DNA from: Bolinopsis microptera
Lineage: Eukaryota; Ctenophora; Tentaculata; Lobata; Bolinopsidae
Assembly: GCF_026151205.1 (NCBI RefSeq)
Contig: NC_087077.1
Span: forward strand, 13,862,983-13,926,982
Direction of reading: 5' to 3'
Length of the DNA: 64,000 bases
In this document: positions 14,801-29,800 of the stretch, one piece after another
Position numbering within the stretch: the stretch's first letter is position 1
Layout: each line of letters opens with the position of its first letter
Notes under the pieces: model-generated
The model's input: the letters and a program-made list of their open reading frames with translations, nothing else
Told to the model about the DNA's origin: nothing
Databases searched by the model: none
Program-made: the position numbers and the translations under genes

Positions 14801-17800
14801 CTGAGTCGTCTGAGTACATCTGAATCGTCTGAACTCATATCATGTGATCCATCTGGTTACATTCTGTACATGGTTGATGAGCATGGTTGATGAGCTGATG
14901 TTGCCTAATAATGTTATCAATTTAAACAAATGTACGGCTGTTAACTAATCTAGAAGCTCGCATGTCATCAGGTTACATTATTACCTACTTCTTGAAACAT
15001 AAACCTCTCCGTTTTACCTTAATTAATTGGACTAATATGTATGATCAATCAGATTTGTAGCTTTAGTGACATGCCAGTTGACATTTTATTCTTTTAAGAC
15101 TTGGAGATTTCAAGATTTTGTATCACTCGTATTTGTAAGTGGTTTACTATGCCTCGTTTTCCCCGAAGATACAGATTGTTTGGTAAACTCATGGTATGTG
15201 CTTATCTGATTTATTGCTGAGAGATATCCTCGTAGTCACAATACAAGGGCCATTGTCATTGTTGGGAGCCAACTGGAAATCCCATTGGTTTCTGGCTGTT
15301 CCTATTTTAATAGTCAGTTTCTAAAAGTTAGTGCAGTTCGGCTGACCAGATTCTCTGGACTAGGATTCAAGACTTCTCATTTGTTTGAAATTGTGTTCAG
15401 TTACAGAGCAACACTGTCGCTCCTCTCACTTTTCTCACGAGAAGCCAGAACAGATCTAGAAAGGATAAAATCGCTAACATTTTTTTCTCGATAGAGTCAG
15501 TTCACAGTTGCTAGTGGTTAGAATTTGCAGTTCATGGGATAGCCCTTTATAATGTTTAGTTACTAATAAGTACTACTAATTAATAAATATACTACTACTG
15601 ACAATTAATTTATAGTAATACTAATTGTATTAATACATTTCAGGTTTCTGCCTCAAGACAACCTCTAGTAACAAGGTAAGCCTCTCTTCTCTTTCAATAT
15701 CATTACCAGCGCTAACCAACTTACGCTATATCATTATCTCCGAATTGATATTATTAAATCTTTTAACATTCTTTGTGTGAAATTTGACGGAAATTGCTCA
15801 TATATCCCGGGGAAAAAAAGACAAAATAACATTACAACTTCACATACAATATTACACAAGGCACCTCACACCAGTAACCAGATCAATAAAATATCACGAC
15901 GTTACACTCTGTTACCGGGAGAGAGAAAATACCATAATCCCACTCTTTCTCGTAGTTACATTGAGCACCTACAGAGAATGAAAACGGTAGCCACCTGTGC
16001 TAATCTCGCTTCACACTGCTTAAATTATCTAGTCTCTGTGTGTGTGTGCTCTGTGTGATGTTGTCTGTTTGTTTCTTTGCTCTATAGTTCTCGTATTATA
16101 TACAATTGAAGAGTAGGTTCTGAAACAAATATCTTTTTAGGCCTAGCGTATAATAATTGAAACAACTATTTGAAACGGTTCAGGTAGTGGTTATCAGTAG
16201 TTAAATGTGCGTGATAATATCAAGGTTTAGACGTTTGCTATCGATATCTTATATTAAGTGATTTTTAATGCCATTAGTTCAGATTTATTCATTTAGCTAC
16301 CGGGTTCAGACTACGACATTTCATTTATCAATATTAAGTCCAGTTTCATTAATGCAACTAATAAATGCAAAGTTACGTAACCATCAGCTGCTTAAATTCA
16401 ATATGATATTGAGTATCAAGAAGTGAATCATTAATCATTCATCGTATATTCAGAAAGTGCATTATCTCGCCGGTCATGGTATTGGTAGTGCTGGTTCAGT
16501 TTGAGTCGTTACAATTGAGGCAGGTACATTTCCATTGCTTGATTGTCGATCAACGATATGTTTTTTGATCCTTGAGGCGTTGCTCCCCCCCCCCCCCACT
16601 GGAACCCCCATGTTTACTATCCGTCCTCGAAAGAAAAAGCAATGTAATGTAAACTGTGTAGTTTTTCTGTTGAGAATGAGATTGACTGTTCTCTTTAGAG
16701 GAATTTGTAACTCCACCCGCTCTCCTGCTCTAGCAACAACTTGTCAGCCAAAACTGAACCAATCTAGAAATGAGCATCATTTCTTGAAGCGTTAAATGAT
16801 TTTATGTCGTCTGCACATCGTCAAATCGACAACAAAGTCAACAGACTGAATCAGGAAACTTGGTTAACTGACGGTCCCAGACACACCAAACTGACACTCG
16901 GCCACAAGCATGCCAAAATCATCAAAAACCTCAACACTACACTCAGCAAAAACAGACAAGATTACAGAACTGCAGTTCACCTCATCACGGGTCACTGCGG
17001 CTTAAACAAACACCTTCACACCATTTGCAAATCAAACACCAGTGCTTGTCCTATGTGCGGCGACGGAGAGGAAACTGTCTCACACTTCCTTGGACAGTGT
17101 CCAGCTATTGCCCAAATTAGAGGTCAATATTTCCAGGACTACTACCTCTCTGTCAATGACATATTCGACAACCAACACATCACCACAATTGTCAATTTCG
17201 CAAACCGCACCAAACGCTTAATTGTGCCGGAAGAGCTGGATCAGACCGGGGTGACTTAAAGTATTATCTCATATGCTGTCTCGTCTCGTTTTACTTTTCC
17301 AAACCCAGCTGGCATTTAAGCGTATCATTTTGACTCATATATCATCTTACACCATCCTCCACCAATCACTCTGATTTCACCGGCAACCTTCCCCAAGGTT
17401 GCCACACCCCAGAGGTAGGCAGAGCATCTCAATGCTATCCTCTCGTGGGCTATCTTGGCCCAGCCTCTCTTAAAAAAAAAAAAAAAAAAAAAAAAACATC
17501 GTCAAGTCAATTAGACAAACATACGTTCACAAAAGTAAAATTAATCTAATGTCAGTGAGAATTCCTTGAAACTAGAGAGCTGTGACCCTGTAGTTTCTAG
17601 GAATTCTCGCTGACATTAGCCTTTTAATGTCAACAGTTAAGATGGGGTGGGGGGGGAAAAATAATTGTATAGTTTTTTAGTGACAGAGCTGCTGGAGATA
17701 AATATGTAAAAAGAAACTGCATACAAATCTGACCTTGCGTTGCTGAGATATTGCGCTCCAAAGTTTAATTATACCTGTAATTATATGTGAAACTTTAACT

Positions 17801-20800
17801 ATAACTCAAATAAGGTAAACCTTGACTTTTGAAAAAGGCTGGCCATACCCAGGACGGAGGACCTGAGACTTGGCACAGGCGTTCCTTGGGCCGCTGCCTA
17901 CAAACGGTATGTACAGAATTTTGATATTCGCCTCTGTTCTTGAAATATGAGGTTAACTGTAACCCAAATAATGAATTTTCAATGAATTACAGGCAAACCT
18001 CAAACTTTGGCGCGCTAAATCTGAGCAACGCAAGGTCAGATTTGTAAGCAGTTTTTTTTTCTTGTTCATCTCCAGCTGCTCCATCACATATTACATATTA
18101 TTTTAAACTATAAAAAATCATTTTTACCCCCTTCTGGCCCCCTTCTGGCCCCCTTCTGGCCCCCTTCTGGCCTTAAAATATCATGTCTCGCTTCAGTATT
18201 CAATGAAATAAAATTAAATCCATCACCTTATTCCAAGAAGTTCGTTGGATTTGGCACTTATAATTATGAAGTGCGATTTTTACATCAGATTTTTATTTGG
18301 GATATGTATTTTGATTTATGCATCCATCGGTTTAATTAAGTGCATTTAATAATTCGTGCCCGCGATTTGTTAAAGTTTTTGATTGTGTAACTCCCATAAA
18401 TTTGAGAACTCAAAAATAGGCTATACATAACGCATAAACTACTTGAGTAATAGTTTAATAACGCATAAACTACTTGAGTAATAGTTCAATAACGCATAAA
18501 CTACTTGAGTAATAGTTCAATAACGCATAAACTACTTGAGTAATAGTTCAATAACGCATAAACGACTTTAATAACCCGGCTTAGGACTACACCCTTCCTT
18601 TTTTACCTTTTTATAATGGATCATAAGTAATTCAATCAAATACATAGTTGCCAATTATTTTAATCAGATCAATTAATTTTCCGACACCCGAGTCATCAAA
18701 ATACTATTGAGCCCTTTGTGTGCTTGTTTTTTGTGTTCATTGCTTGTAGTGTTTGATTTGCAGTTTACTTCAGCCGTATTAAACAAGAATAGTATGTAGG
18801 CATATATGAACAATATACATTTTTTTTTTAAAAGCACGTTAATGATTATTAAAAACACATTGTTGTCAGATGCTGTATCTTATTAAAATTAATACAACAA
18901 AATAGGGTCAGAAGCTATATAGATGATTGAATTCATAACGTAACATTCTCATGCCTTCATGCAAGTAGTGATATCACGGTGCCGTATTTATTTCAGCTCC
19001 TAGTGCTGTGTTGAATCACTTTACAATGCACACTGAAATCTGTAAATTTATGCACACGTGTTCTGAAGCAAATATTTTCGTTGCTTGTCCCGCAATTTAC
19101 AATGTATTATTGCTATTAGTTGTGCAATTCCTCACGATCTTCTGCTAGTATTTGCGGTTTTCTCTACATAACAGCTTGTAAGTGTAACATGTAGGTGTAA
19201 TACGTTTACGCCATATTATCTCTGATTTTTCATTCTGATTTTCTGCATTTTAAACTACTCACAGATTTCTGAGTGAACCGGCTTGTAAACTTTATATAAC
19301 GATAAAGTTTTGGACTCCACGTGGTTCCATAAGAAGCTTAACCGCGATGGTTTATATTTCATGTATTACTATATCATAATAGCCTGTAGCAGGCAACGCC
19401 CGATACTAATGTATTATTTATAATTTATTCCGTTACACTTGCTGTCATTTTAACATGTTTAGTGGTTTCGTTGATTTTGTCGTATATTTGATGCTTAATT
19501 TTTTATTTCATGTACCCATCATGTATGCTTCGTGTCCAAAAGCATTATAATTTCATGTATTCTTTATTCTGTATTTTTTATTTCATGTTTATTTTCGACC
19601 TCTCCCGCTCCATAATTTCTAGCGGGGGTTCAATTTCTCATATACTGATATAATTTAGAAATTCTGAACCATTAAAAATTCATGACTGGTTGACGAATTG
19701 TATCACGGTTCATAATCCTATTAACCGTTTGGTAGTTGCTCTAATACCGATCAGCCTCCGTTCAAATTTCCCATAAAAGTGTCGTACATGATCCTTTATA
19801 ACTTCACATTATAACTTGAGCATTTTGGGTGTCAAAATATTTTTAAATCCGTTAACAAAGGCCTTCTTTTTCAGTCAGGTAGAGAGATGGCCAGGATCTA
19901 ATGAAATGTACTCCAGAAAGCTTTTGTCAAATTCTACCGGTAGGAGTTAATAAAAAACTTCCTTGTTCAGTTCTGACTGATGATTTATTATTTAAGCTTT
20001 TCCGTTACCCCTCAAGTGGGAATCGTGTGTTGAAACTTGAAACCTGTTTATTCATTTGATCGGTAACCATTTTATTTAATGGGGTCCGGACTCTAGGTCG
20101 TGATCTCACTTCCTAGAGCCCCTGACCCCACTTTGATTGTGCCTTAAAAGATATTTAATAATAAATTAATCAAAAACTAATCCCCCGCCAGATCGTCACA
20201 AGTCTCAGTTGAACTCAAGTAAGCAGGATCTATTTGCCCTGTTCGATGCCATTGAGCTGAGTTGGTACAGCAAAGTGTGCTCCCTTGTTACCTGTCCTGG
20301 ACTTCAGATCAATGGGTAACATACCTATTAATAAGTTAATTAATTAATTAGCCGCGAAGATATTTTGGTTTAATCAGTAACTAACAAGATAGTTGAGTAC
20401 AAATAGTTTGAGTTTAAGTTCTCGAAATCTATTAATTTCAACCTATTTTTTGGGCTTAAACCATAAAATTTTAATATGCTGAATGAAACTTTCCGTAGCT
20501 ATAATAGACATCACGTTCCCCATTCTCATGAAATGATTTCAGATTAAACGAGGAAGGGATGACCCCGTTAGACGTGTCTCTGTTGCTGGGTGATACTCCC
20601 GTTGCTAGGGTACTACAACATCACGGAGCTGCTGAAAGTATGAGATGTGAGTTTTGAAGTAGAATGTGGTTATATTTTAGGAATCACTCCTCATTCTCAT
20701 ACTATAACTGTAATTTCCTCGCTACTCTCCAGCAACATTACAACTTCTCAAGTGAAACCCAACTCCTCCAGATATGAAGGATCCTGGAGTAAGATACCAG

Positions 20801-23800
20801 CACGTGTTGGCACTTCTCCAAGAAACTGAGATAAACCGAACGAATGTTCTCAGCAATCCTTGTACCCTCTCCCTGACCTCCGATCCACCGGTATGTCGCG
20901 TTGATAAATCGATAAACTCCTCTGATTTTCCAAGATAAGACAACATTTTATATTTTCATTTCTGTACTCTGTCGATTTTTTAAACTATTAAAATCAATAT
21001 ATTATACTGTAGATTAATATGTAGACCACTTTAAAACTCAGCCCTCAAAGTTACTGAATCACTTTGAATTCAGCCGCAATTTGTGGCATAAATGGTTGGG
21101 TTTTAAATTCATTCAACTTCATAAAGCTACTCCGGGCTTTTAAGTGATTCAATATGAACTGCAACCTTATTTCAAGTTGATCAATGTTCCGAATGTAAAT
21201 AGTTAATTTTTGTGAACATTGGTATTGGGTAAAAGTTCCCTCGTTTGATTTGGACGAACGGCTCGGTTACATCTGATAAGGATTAAAATTTTCAGATTTA
21301 AGTAGATGACATACCTAATAATAATAGTCATATTTTAATGCATTTGAAACCTTTTATTTTATTTTAGGAGTTTCAGAAAATAACACCTTGTCCCAAAATT
21401 GGGGTTTCATTCAAATATCATCGACTGACAAGACAAGCACATTATTTAATTTCTCTGCAATAGAGGTACCCTAGCATGGTTTGAGAACATTATTAATTGT
21501 TCGCTGTAATATTAAAAGAAGCATGCTCATTTTCATTATAACCATTATTACCTTGCTCGCCTTGTGGAGCGCTAGACCCTGTATTAGCTGACAAGCACAA
21601 TAATGATTGCGTAACTGCAAAAGACGCTTTTCCCCAAACAGTTGAGAAATTGAGTTTTTCCCCTTGAAACAGTTGAGAAATTGAGTTAGCGATGTTCTTC
21701 ACTTTATCCTCTTCTAAGCCATGTTGATTGTTCGACTTTGTTCAATAAAACGGACGTGCAAGTTCAAAATAATTGTCTATTTTACACCGTTCGCTCTTAG
21801 TATTTTCATAGTCTATACTGCCGGGACTCTGCTACTAGAACTAACTCCACGACAGGGCAGCAGGGCCCTTAGTTCTGGTCATTATCATTTATCAGAATGT
21901 AAAATAGTGGTGGCATTATTATTATTATTACAATTTACCGCGTACAGGACCACATACACTGTACAGGTAACCACGTACAGCCGGTAGTATCTCAGGTTGT
22001 ACCTACTGTACCTACAGTACTTAGTGTACCAAATGTACCTACTGTACCTACTGTACCTACTGTACCTACTGTACCTACTGTACCTACTGTACCTACAGTA
22101 CTTAGTGTACCAAATGTACCTACTGTACCTACTGTACCTACTGTACCTACTGTACCTACTGTACCTACTGTACCTACTGTACCTACTGTTTTCTTTGTCG
22201 TCTGCCACCCCCCTCTCTCCCAGAGTGGGGTAATTAAAGTACTTTTAACACGTAAAAACATTCTGCTTGTAAAGGCAATAATGTGCATGGCAATACTTTA
22301 AGTCGTGACACTCAAAATGCTTCTGTGATTGGACAATACTTTTAGTTGCCATGGTTGCCAAAAGCTTAAGGTCGCCATGTCTTTTATTGCTTACATTGCA
22401 CGACGCTCGTCCCTAGCCTTTGTCTAATTTTTGTTCTCCTCAATTTCGTTTTATTACTGTCGTCTTTCATTTTTACTGTTGTCCTTACCTTGGTTGGGAC
22501 CTGGTACCTCTCGTTTTGAAAGGATTTAAAACGCTGTCAACGGTTTTAAAATAACCTAATTTTACGTCGATCAATAAAATGCAATTTAAAATAGACTCTC
22601 TGAACGAATAGCTTTGTCTCGACAGCTCATTTCACGGCTCATGCCTCAAGACGTATTTAGAAAGTTTTATTGCATATCATTATTTGGGTATGTCGTGAGG
22701 TTGACATTTGTTTTTTGTTGCAGGATAGCAAAGGATCTGATACAGATCAGAAATTGTGGAAATATCATCGGATGTTGTCTACCCTCAAGAACACAGGTAA
22801 CATATTAAATCGCCACACACTTAACATTAGATTTATGATCGTAAGTTATTTTAAGCATACATAAATCCTGGAAATCCCCTCGTGTAATGTGTAATGTGTA
22901 ATGTGTAAAGTGCAATGTGTAATATATGTGTAATGTGCAATGTGCATTGTGTAATGTGTAAAGTGCAATGTGTAATGTGTAATGTGTAATGTGTAATGTG
23001 TAATGTGTAATGTGTAATGTGTAATGTGCAATGTGCAATGTGTAATGTGTAATGTGTAATGTGTAATGTGTTATGTGTAATGTGCAATATGCAATGTGTA
23101 ATGTGTAATGTGTAATGTGTGTAGTGTGTAAAGAACATACCCTCAGTGTTACCAGGGATGCCTCAGAGGGTATCTGCATCCGTCCTCAGCAGCACGAGTA
23201 TAAAACTGGAGTGTTACGAGCCGACTGACTGCAAGCACTCCCTCATCACTCAATACAAAGGTTAGTCATCTTCTGTTGGATGCTTTTTTAACTAAGGTTG
23301 GTAAAGGCCTTTTCTTTGTCATTGTGCTGATGATGAGTTTGAGATGTGTCCTCAAAATTCAAAACTGACGGACCACCACAGATATTTTTTGATGAATTCT
23401 CGTTAAATCATAATTATCTACAATTCAAAATACTCGTGTGTCGAACCGTATCGAAGATTCTAATTATTATATTATGCCCTATATACCCACTCCCCAGCGA
23501 CTAAACATCAAATTTGAAGTATATTTTGTGAGTTGTGTTCAATGACCTACATTTCTAGTTAGGTCAAATCATAGGCAGAGGTTTGTAGGTTCTCAAAATT
23601 AAATTTGAAGACATGAGGCTAGACACAACATGTTATAAACAGCCGGCCACCGGGCCACCCAAATACGGTAACCAGTGAAATTCAAAAATTGTTTCACGTG
23701 AACAATGTAAAGCTTATCTCATTGGTTTAGCTTCATCGTCAGCCAACTCGTGATTTGATCACCGCCACTCCATTGCAAATTCTTCTCAATAATTTGTGTC

Positions 23801-26800
23801 AATTCCCCGTGATATCATAATTCAGTATTTTCTGCTGTCCTTACTCCTTTCTTTTATTTTCCGTACCCGAGCGAAACTGGGTTACGTGAGTTGAATAATT
23901 TTCCATGTTGATTTCCAGTTCCAGAATCGAAACTTTGGCTTTAAATTGTTATTTAGTTATTTTTACACTGTGCTCGGAACGCCAATTTATTGGCATTTTG
24001 CCTCCTTGTCCTTCGTGTCTTATGATGATTCAGCATTAAGCTCATTTAGTTCCGTGCAAACCCAATATTTCTAAATTTCCGCAATATAACGTGCACTTTC
24101 TTTATCACTCAAACAGAGAAATTGGTGAGTAAATTATACACCAGTGTTGATAGTCACATACTTGATAGTCACACTTGCCCTATAGATTTCCATGATTCCC
24201 TAAAATGATCGTAATTACAGGGAAAGTAGATAAATGGGTCCCACTGCATCTGCTCATTCGCTCAGAAGACTGAATTATGATTAATGATTGCATAATCAGC
24301 ACGAATAAATATATTCAGTACAATTTAATTACTCAAAATCCGGTCGTCCCTATGCTTACAAAACAAACTGCTGCTATTGTTTCTATTATAATAGAGAATT
24401 TAGTCGGCAGCATAATTGGTTAAATAGTTAAAGCTTTTCTTCTTTTGTTGCGGCACGCTCATGTTAACTGCTGTCCTGTTTGATGATTTCTGTTGTTTCC
24501 ATGGTTGCGTTACTCATGACTGTGATAAGGTATTAGCTTATTATGGATCTATGGACCGGGTGCCTTGAGAGTTATGGCCAAAAGACTTGGCCTACCAAAT
24601 ATGATTGCGCCAATAATAGGCATCATGTAGCCGGTGGGCCCGACATGATACGACATATCTCGACACGTCGGGGTTTGTCAGGGTTTGTCGGGGTTTGTCG
24701 GGGTTTCCGGTTTGTCGAGCCTGGAGGCTTTTTTTTCTTTTTTTTCTCCCAACAAAAAGCCGAGACGGAGTCATCAAGCTTTACGTGGAAAAACACTATA
24801 CAAGAAGGCCTCATGTAGGCGGTGGGCTCGAGGCAAAACCCCTCGACAAACCCCGACGTCGGGGTTTGTCGGGGTTTGTCGAGCCTGGAGGCTACATGAT
24901 GCCTAATAATCATGATTATGTTAACAATCATGATTACGTCGACGATCTATAGTCATTGATTGATGCATTTAAACTGTTATTGCGAAAATAAAAGGCTATT
25001 CTTTATTAGACACATCTGGGTTGTGACGTATGGGTTGTGACGTATGGGTTGTGACGTATGGGTTGTGACGTATGGGTTGTGACGTATGGGTTGTGACGTA
25101 TGGGTTGTGACGTATGGGTTGTGACGTATGGGTTGTGACGTATGGGTTGTGACGTATGGGTTGTGACGTATGGGTTGTGACGTATGGGTTGTGACGTATG
25201 GGTTGTGACGTATGGGTTGTGACGTATGGGTTGTGACGTATGGGTTGTGACGTATGGGTTGTGGCGTATGATACAACCGGAAATGAGACTTCAAAAAAAC
25301 CCACAGACGTTACGTCACTAGACCATTGTTTTGCAATTAATTTCCGTACGACCTAGCAAATATATTTTGCTTAAAACGTTTAAAATTGTAACAGAGTACT
25401 AATTGCCAAGCACGGGGCACTCACGCCTCACACGATTTATAATAGACATAATATGGTCAAACTGATGCTACGATTACTTAGACTTTTGATGTGGGGTTAT
25501 TTCTATTATCTTTCTCTTTTTTCTCTTTAGTCTAGACTTGTCTAGTGTACGTGGCCTCCAGATTGTTACAGCATCGACTGGTACGGGGTACGACACTCTC
25601 ATTTATAAGCAATCATTAATGTACGTCGTCTTCTTTTATGGCCTGATTGTGACGAATGCCGATATTAGTTTCAAGATGTTAACCAAAATAATTTACCGTT
25701 ACTGATTATTCAATTATTTTTACAGGTGAACAAACATTGCCTATCTGTAACTGATAAAAGATAGGTTATGACGCTTTATAATGATCACGTGATCTAGTTC
25801 GTTAACGTAGTTTTTAAATAATAAATTAACGTATTATTTAAATTGCTATCAAATTCAATCAATATATCAGTGCAATATTCTTTGGAGATAGCGTGATGTT
25901 AAAAAGTATGTCACAAACTCGAATTTCATATACTTTTAACACAAGATAACGAGTGTTTGATCCCCGATCCATTGCAATGAAATCTGATAAAGTTTTTTTG
26001 CGAACATTTTGCTGTGTTAATGCAGTAAAAGAGCGGTGAATGTCAAAACTTTATTAAATCCTGTTGGTCGATTCGATGATTGCTAATGCTCCATTTGATG
26101 CTCGATCAATTTGACCAAAATATGACACGTTTATGACAAAGCGTGGCTCTTTTTGTCATTCTTTGTTTGATGCTAGAATTTGGAAGGTTCAGTATTTTGC
26201 ATATGTAGGACGTAGGTCTAGCACTGGGTTGTTCTCACGGTATTTAAATTGAATTTTTAGAAATTCCATGTTTCCTTTGTTTAGAATACATACATGCTCC
26301 TCCTAGTCGTTGGAGTGGCCTGCATCACACACATCTCTTCTACGGTGTAACATGTTCCTCCATTCCACTCGTTTTATAGCTAACTGTTTTCTGCGTGTAT
26401 GCTGATGTTATCGACACCTGTAAAGTCAGCCGCATCCTCGAGTATACAGGCCATCCAGCCTTTGCGGGGTCGTCCTCTCAGTCTTTTTCCATAGTTTGGT
26501 TTCCAATCCAGTAAAAAATTGGGAAACCGTGTCTCTGGCATTCTGACAACGTGTCCGTACCACCTTAGTCTAGCCGACCGATGAAAGTTTCAATAGACTT
26601 AATTCCAGCACGCCTGAGAAATTTAGAATGGGTCGACCCTACCCCTAACCTAACCTTGAAGTCTACCTTAAACTCTACATTTAGTGGCCAGGCTTCTTAG
26701 GAACTGTTACACATGCATACTTTTAATCTTAAATAATTACTACTCACTTATCATTCGTGATTCGCCCCTTCAACATACTCGTCTATACCTGGCATTGACC

Positions 26801-29800
26801 CCACTGACGTATGCATCCGCCTCTTACCCATCGCTTAAGAGACAATTGTATTGTGTTCCATCACTTCCAATCCTATCGCCAAAAATAGATGCCGTGTACG
26901 GTGTATGTTTTAGGGATTGTGATTATGATATAAACCTAGACGCAGATTTTCTCGCTCATCCCCGACATAGCAATCATTCCTGACCTCTGAACAACCAGAA
27001 TTCACTGGGAGAGATTATCATTATGCTTGTTGCAACAAATCATCTTAAACAACCACTCACACTACATTGACCTTCATTGACTCCTTGGACGTAGATAATC
27101 GTATGCACATCCGACTCTTAGTCCTCAGTAGAGACAATTGTATTGTGCTTCTACCACAAAAATAATTCCCGAGATCGTTTTTGTAGTAAAATAAAGTTCA
27201 ATTCGTGCGATTCGTTTCATTGATTCAACTGAATTTCTCATTAAAACATTAAAGAATCAATCATCAATAACTTACATTCTTACATCATGAATTTTAATTA
27301 ATCAATAAACAGTGTTAGCTGTTTTAAAATAGATATTACACTATACCCACAATTTAAATTTTACACTATTTTGAACAGCTGCTTTCCATTATCTCACGCA
27401 TTTAAATTCTTGAAATATTGTGTGGAAATGATTCAATTCTAGAAACTTTTCATGTTTCTTAAAACAATATAATTTATGCATCAATGTTTTTTTAAATGTT
27501 ACATTGCTTTCGGAAATACGATGGTTTCTCTAGCGTTTCATAAAAAGTGAACTACTTCCCTAAGAATTCAATCATACTTAACATCTTTGGAGGGGATTCA
27601 CCAAGTCAATGGTATTGCCTATCTCCTATTGGCTGCAGATGCTAACTGCAGCCAATAGGAGATAGGCATATCTTTTTTTTTCATATTCAATACAGATCTT
27701 ATGTAGGAAAAATGCAATAAGACTATGTAGTACGTAACTAAGCGATTTTAATGAAGTTTGGGATGTTACGTCAAAAAACCAATTACAGCACTGCTCATCT
27801 CCTGTTATGCCATTAGCTGAGCAGTAAATAATGTTATATAAAACCTGATTTATTGACCGACCCTGCGTGCAGTTTGATCTGAAAACAGTTTTCACATTTC
27901 AGTTTATAAAGTTAGTTGGCTCTGTTTGGAGTGCACATCCGTCAGAATCTTGAGATTGTTTTCAAGTGAAATTGATAAATAAATAATAAATTCAATTTAA
28001 GACCTAACAGTTCAAAGTTTGTTGGATATAGTGCGGCGGCTGAAAGTGGCTCAATAACTAATACGCTCTCCCGATGATGTTTTGGATTCAAGTGTGCAGT
28101 GTACTCGAGCATTTCGAATGCAATTTGATCGTTTTTTAGTGCGAACTTGTCGCTGCTTAATGCAGTTAAAAGACCATCAAAGTTAATAAAGTTCTATCGA
28201 TTGCAGATTAACTCAGATTTATTTGACGGTTGGTGATTTTAACCAGGTGCAAAAATTACATCTTTGAGTCCTTTGTACTAGTACTAGGTAGCAGCAGGAG
28301 CCAAACTTCCATTCTGTTTCCGTTGATATAAGCACCGGCGAGTGGTGATGTCAGATAACTTTATATACAACCAGAATCACTCACAATGCAGCTGTGATTT
28401 ACAGGGTTAACCGCAGCAATTATTTCTCTTCGGAACCCTCCCTCTGTATCACATTTCAGTGTTTTATGGTAAAATGAAAGCTTCGAGACACCAGCCTGAT
28501 TTCAATGAGGTCAGGGAATAGTCTGGAGTTATTGTAGTCTCACGGGTAAGCGAGCCCAGCTGTGAGGCTGTCCACTGTTGTTTCCCAAGTTGTGACGCTT
28601 CAAATCTGATCGATGAATCTCCGTTTCTATCCGAATCTAGCTATTGACATTGTGATATATCTTAATCTACATAATATGTATATATATGATATATATATAT
28701 TATATCGTCATCTTCATATCATAATGGGCAGCACTCTTGCAGTCTTGCATCCTGGATGACTATATACCTGACTGTTGTGAAAACTAACAATAATATCCTA
28801 ATTCTTGAAAATAGTCTTCTCTTGCTTATGGAGCTGCATAAGATCTCGATCGTTACCTATTTGCCATAATGTCGTGATATTTTCTCCGTGTTCCCCTGAT
28901 GTTCAGTTAATGGTGGTATTATAACTTCTAAACTCTAAACTTGTAATTTATTCTAAGAGAGTAATTGAGATAGTGCCCATTACACGTGATTATACAATTA
29001 CAGCAGAACATTACCAAGTGGCAAGCATTTTAAATTGTTTTTCTGAACATGTTCTCCCACCTTGGGAATTTTCAGGATGAAATTTCCCAGACTATTCCCA
29101 GGTAGTCCAAATATGTTGTTCTAGTCAGGTATTACCAAGACATTCCCACCTTGGCAATGGCAGGGTGGGAACTCTACTGTTAGCCCTGGGATGAGTCTTT
29201 AGTTACAATGATATTTGATTAGTGCTCAAAAGCGTACCTGATCACTGACCAGTGACCCTTATAATATTGCAGTTCGAACTCGCCACATGATATATTACGC
29301 AATCCATTTTGCTGCTCAATTATTCCGTGTCTGAATGCTGTTTGTCTGCACTCTGCACCTGTCCAGTGCTCCCAAATTATAGGCCATTGGATCAACATCA
29401 CGTTAACCGGGAAAGATCGCTTGACTTGCCGATGCTATGGCCGATGGCCCTAATTCCTTGAGAAACTGGAATATTCTATATAACTTTTATGGGTGTTTAA
29501 CCGTGCAAAGAGTTTTTAAATATTCCATGCAACATTTCAGAGATCTTTGTCATTCCTAAGTTCCGTATAATTGTTAAAATGTTACCATCAAAGCCAACTA
29601 GAAACCTCACAGTATTGACTGTCTGAAGGTCGAGACTAATCAATCCTAAACCTTTACGAAAAGTAAGCAGTATTAACTTCGCATTAAGTATAGGTTTATG
29701 ATGAAGTCGCTTTTCACCACCCTTTCCAGTGGACCAGTCCGTTATTTCTCAGATATTGACAGCACTGGCTTTTTGGGCTACATTCATGTAGTGAATGTAC

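Noticed and set aside
20732-20771. Earlier acceptor (ACTCTCCAG) for exon 8
   Set aside because: Using it puts an in-frame TGA before the rest of the exon; the CTCCTCCAG at 20771 keeps the frame open.
21885-22288. Tyr-Ser-Arg and Gly-Thr-Val repeat proteins on the minus strand
   Set aside because: Translation of the 9-bp satellite.
22805-23179. Histidine/tyrosine-rich proteins on the minus strand
   Set aside because: Translation of the 7-bp satellite; the plus-strand FN3 exon starts right after it.
24977-25304. Two 100-codon frames on the minus strand
   Set aside because: Translation of the 14-bp satellite.
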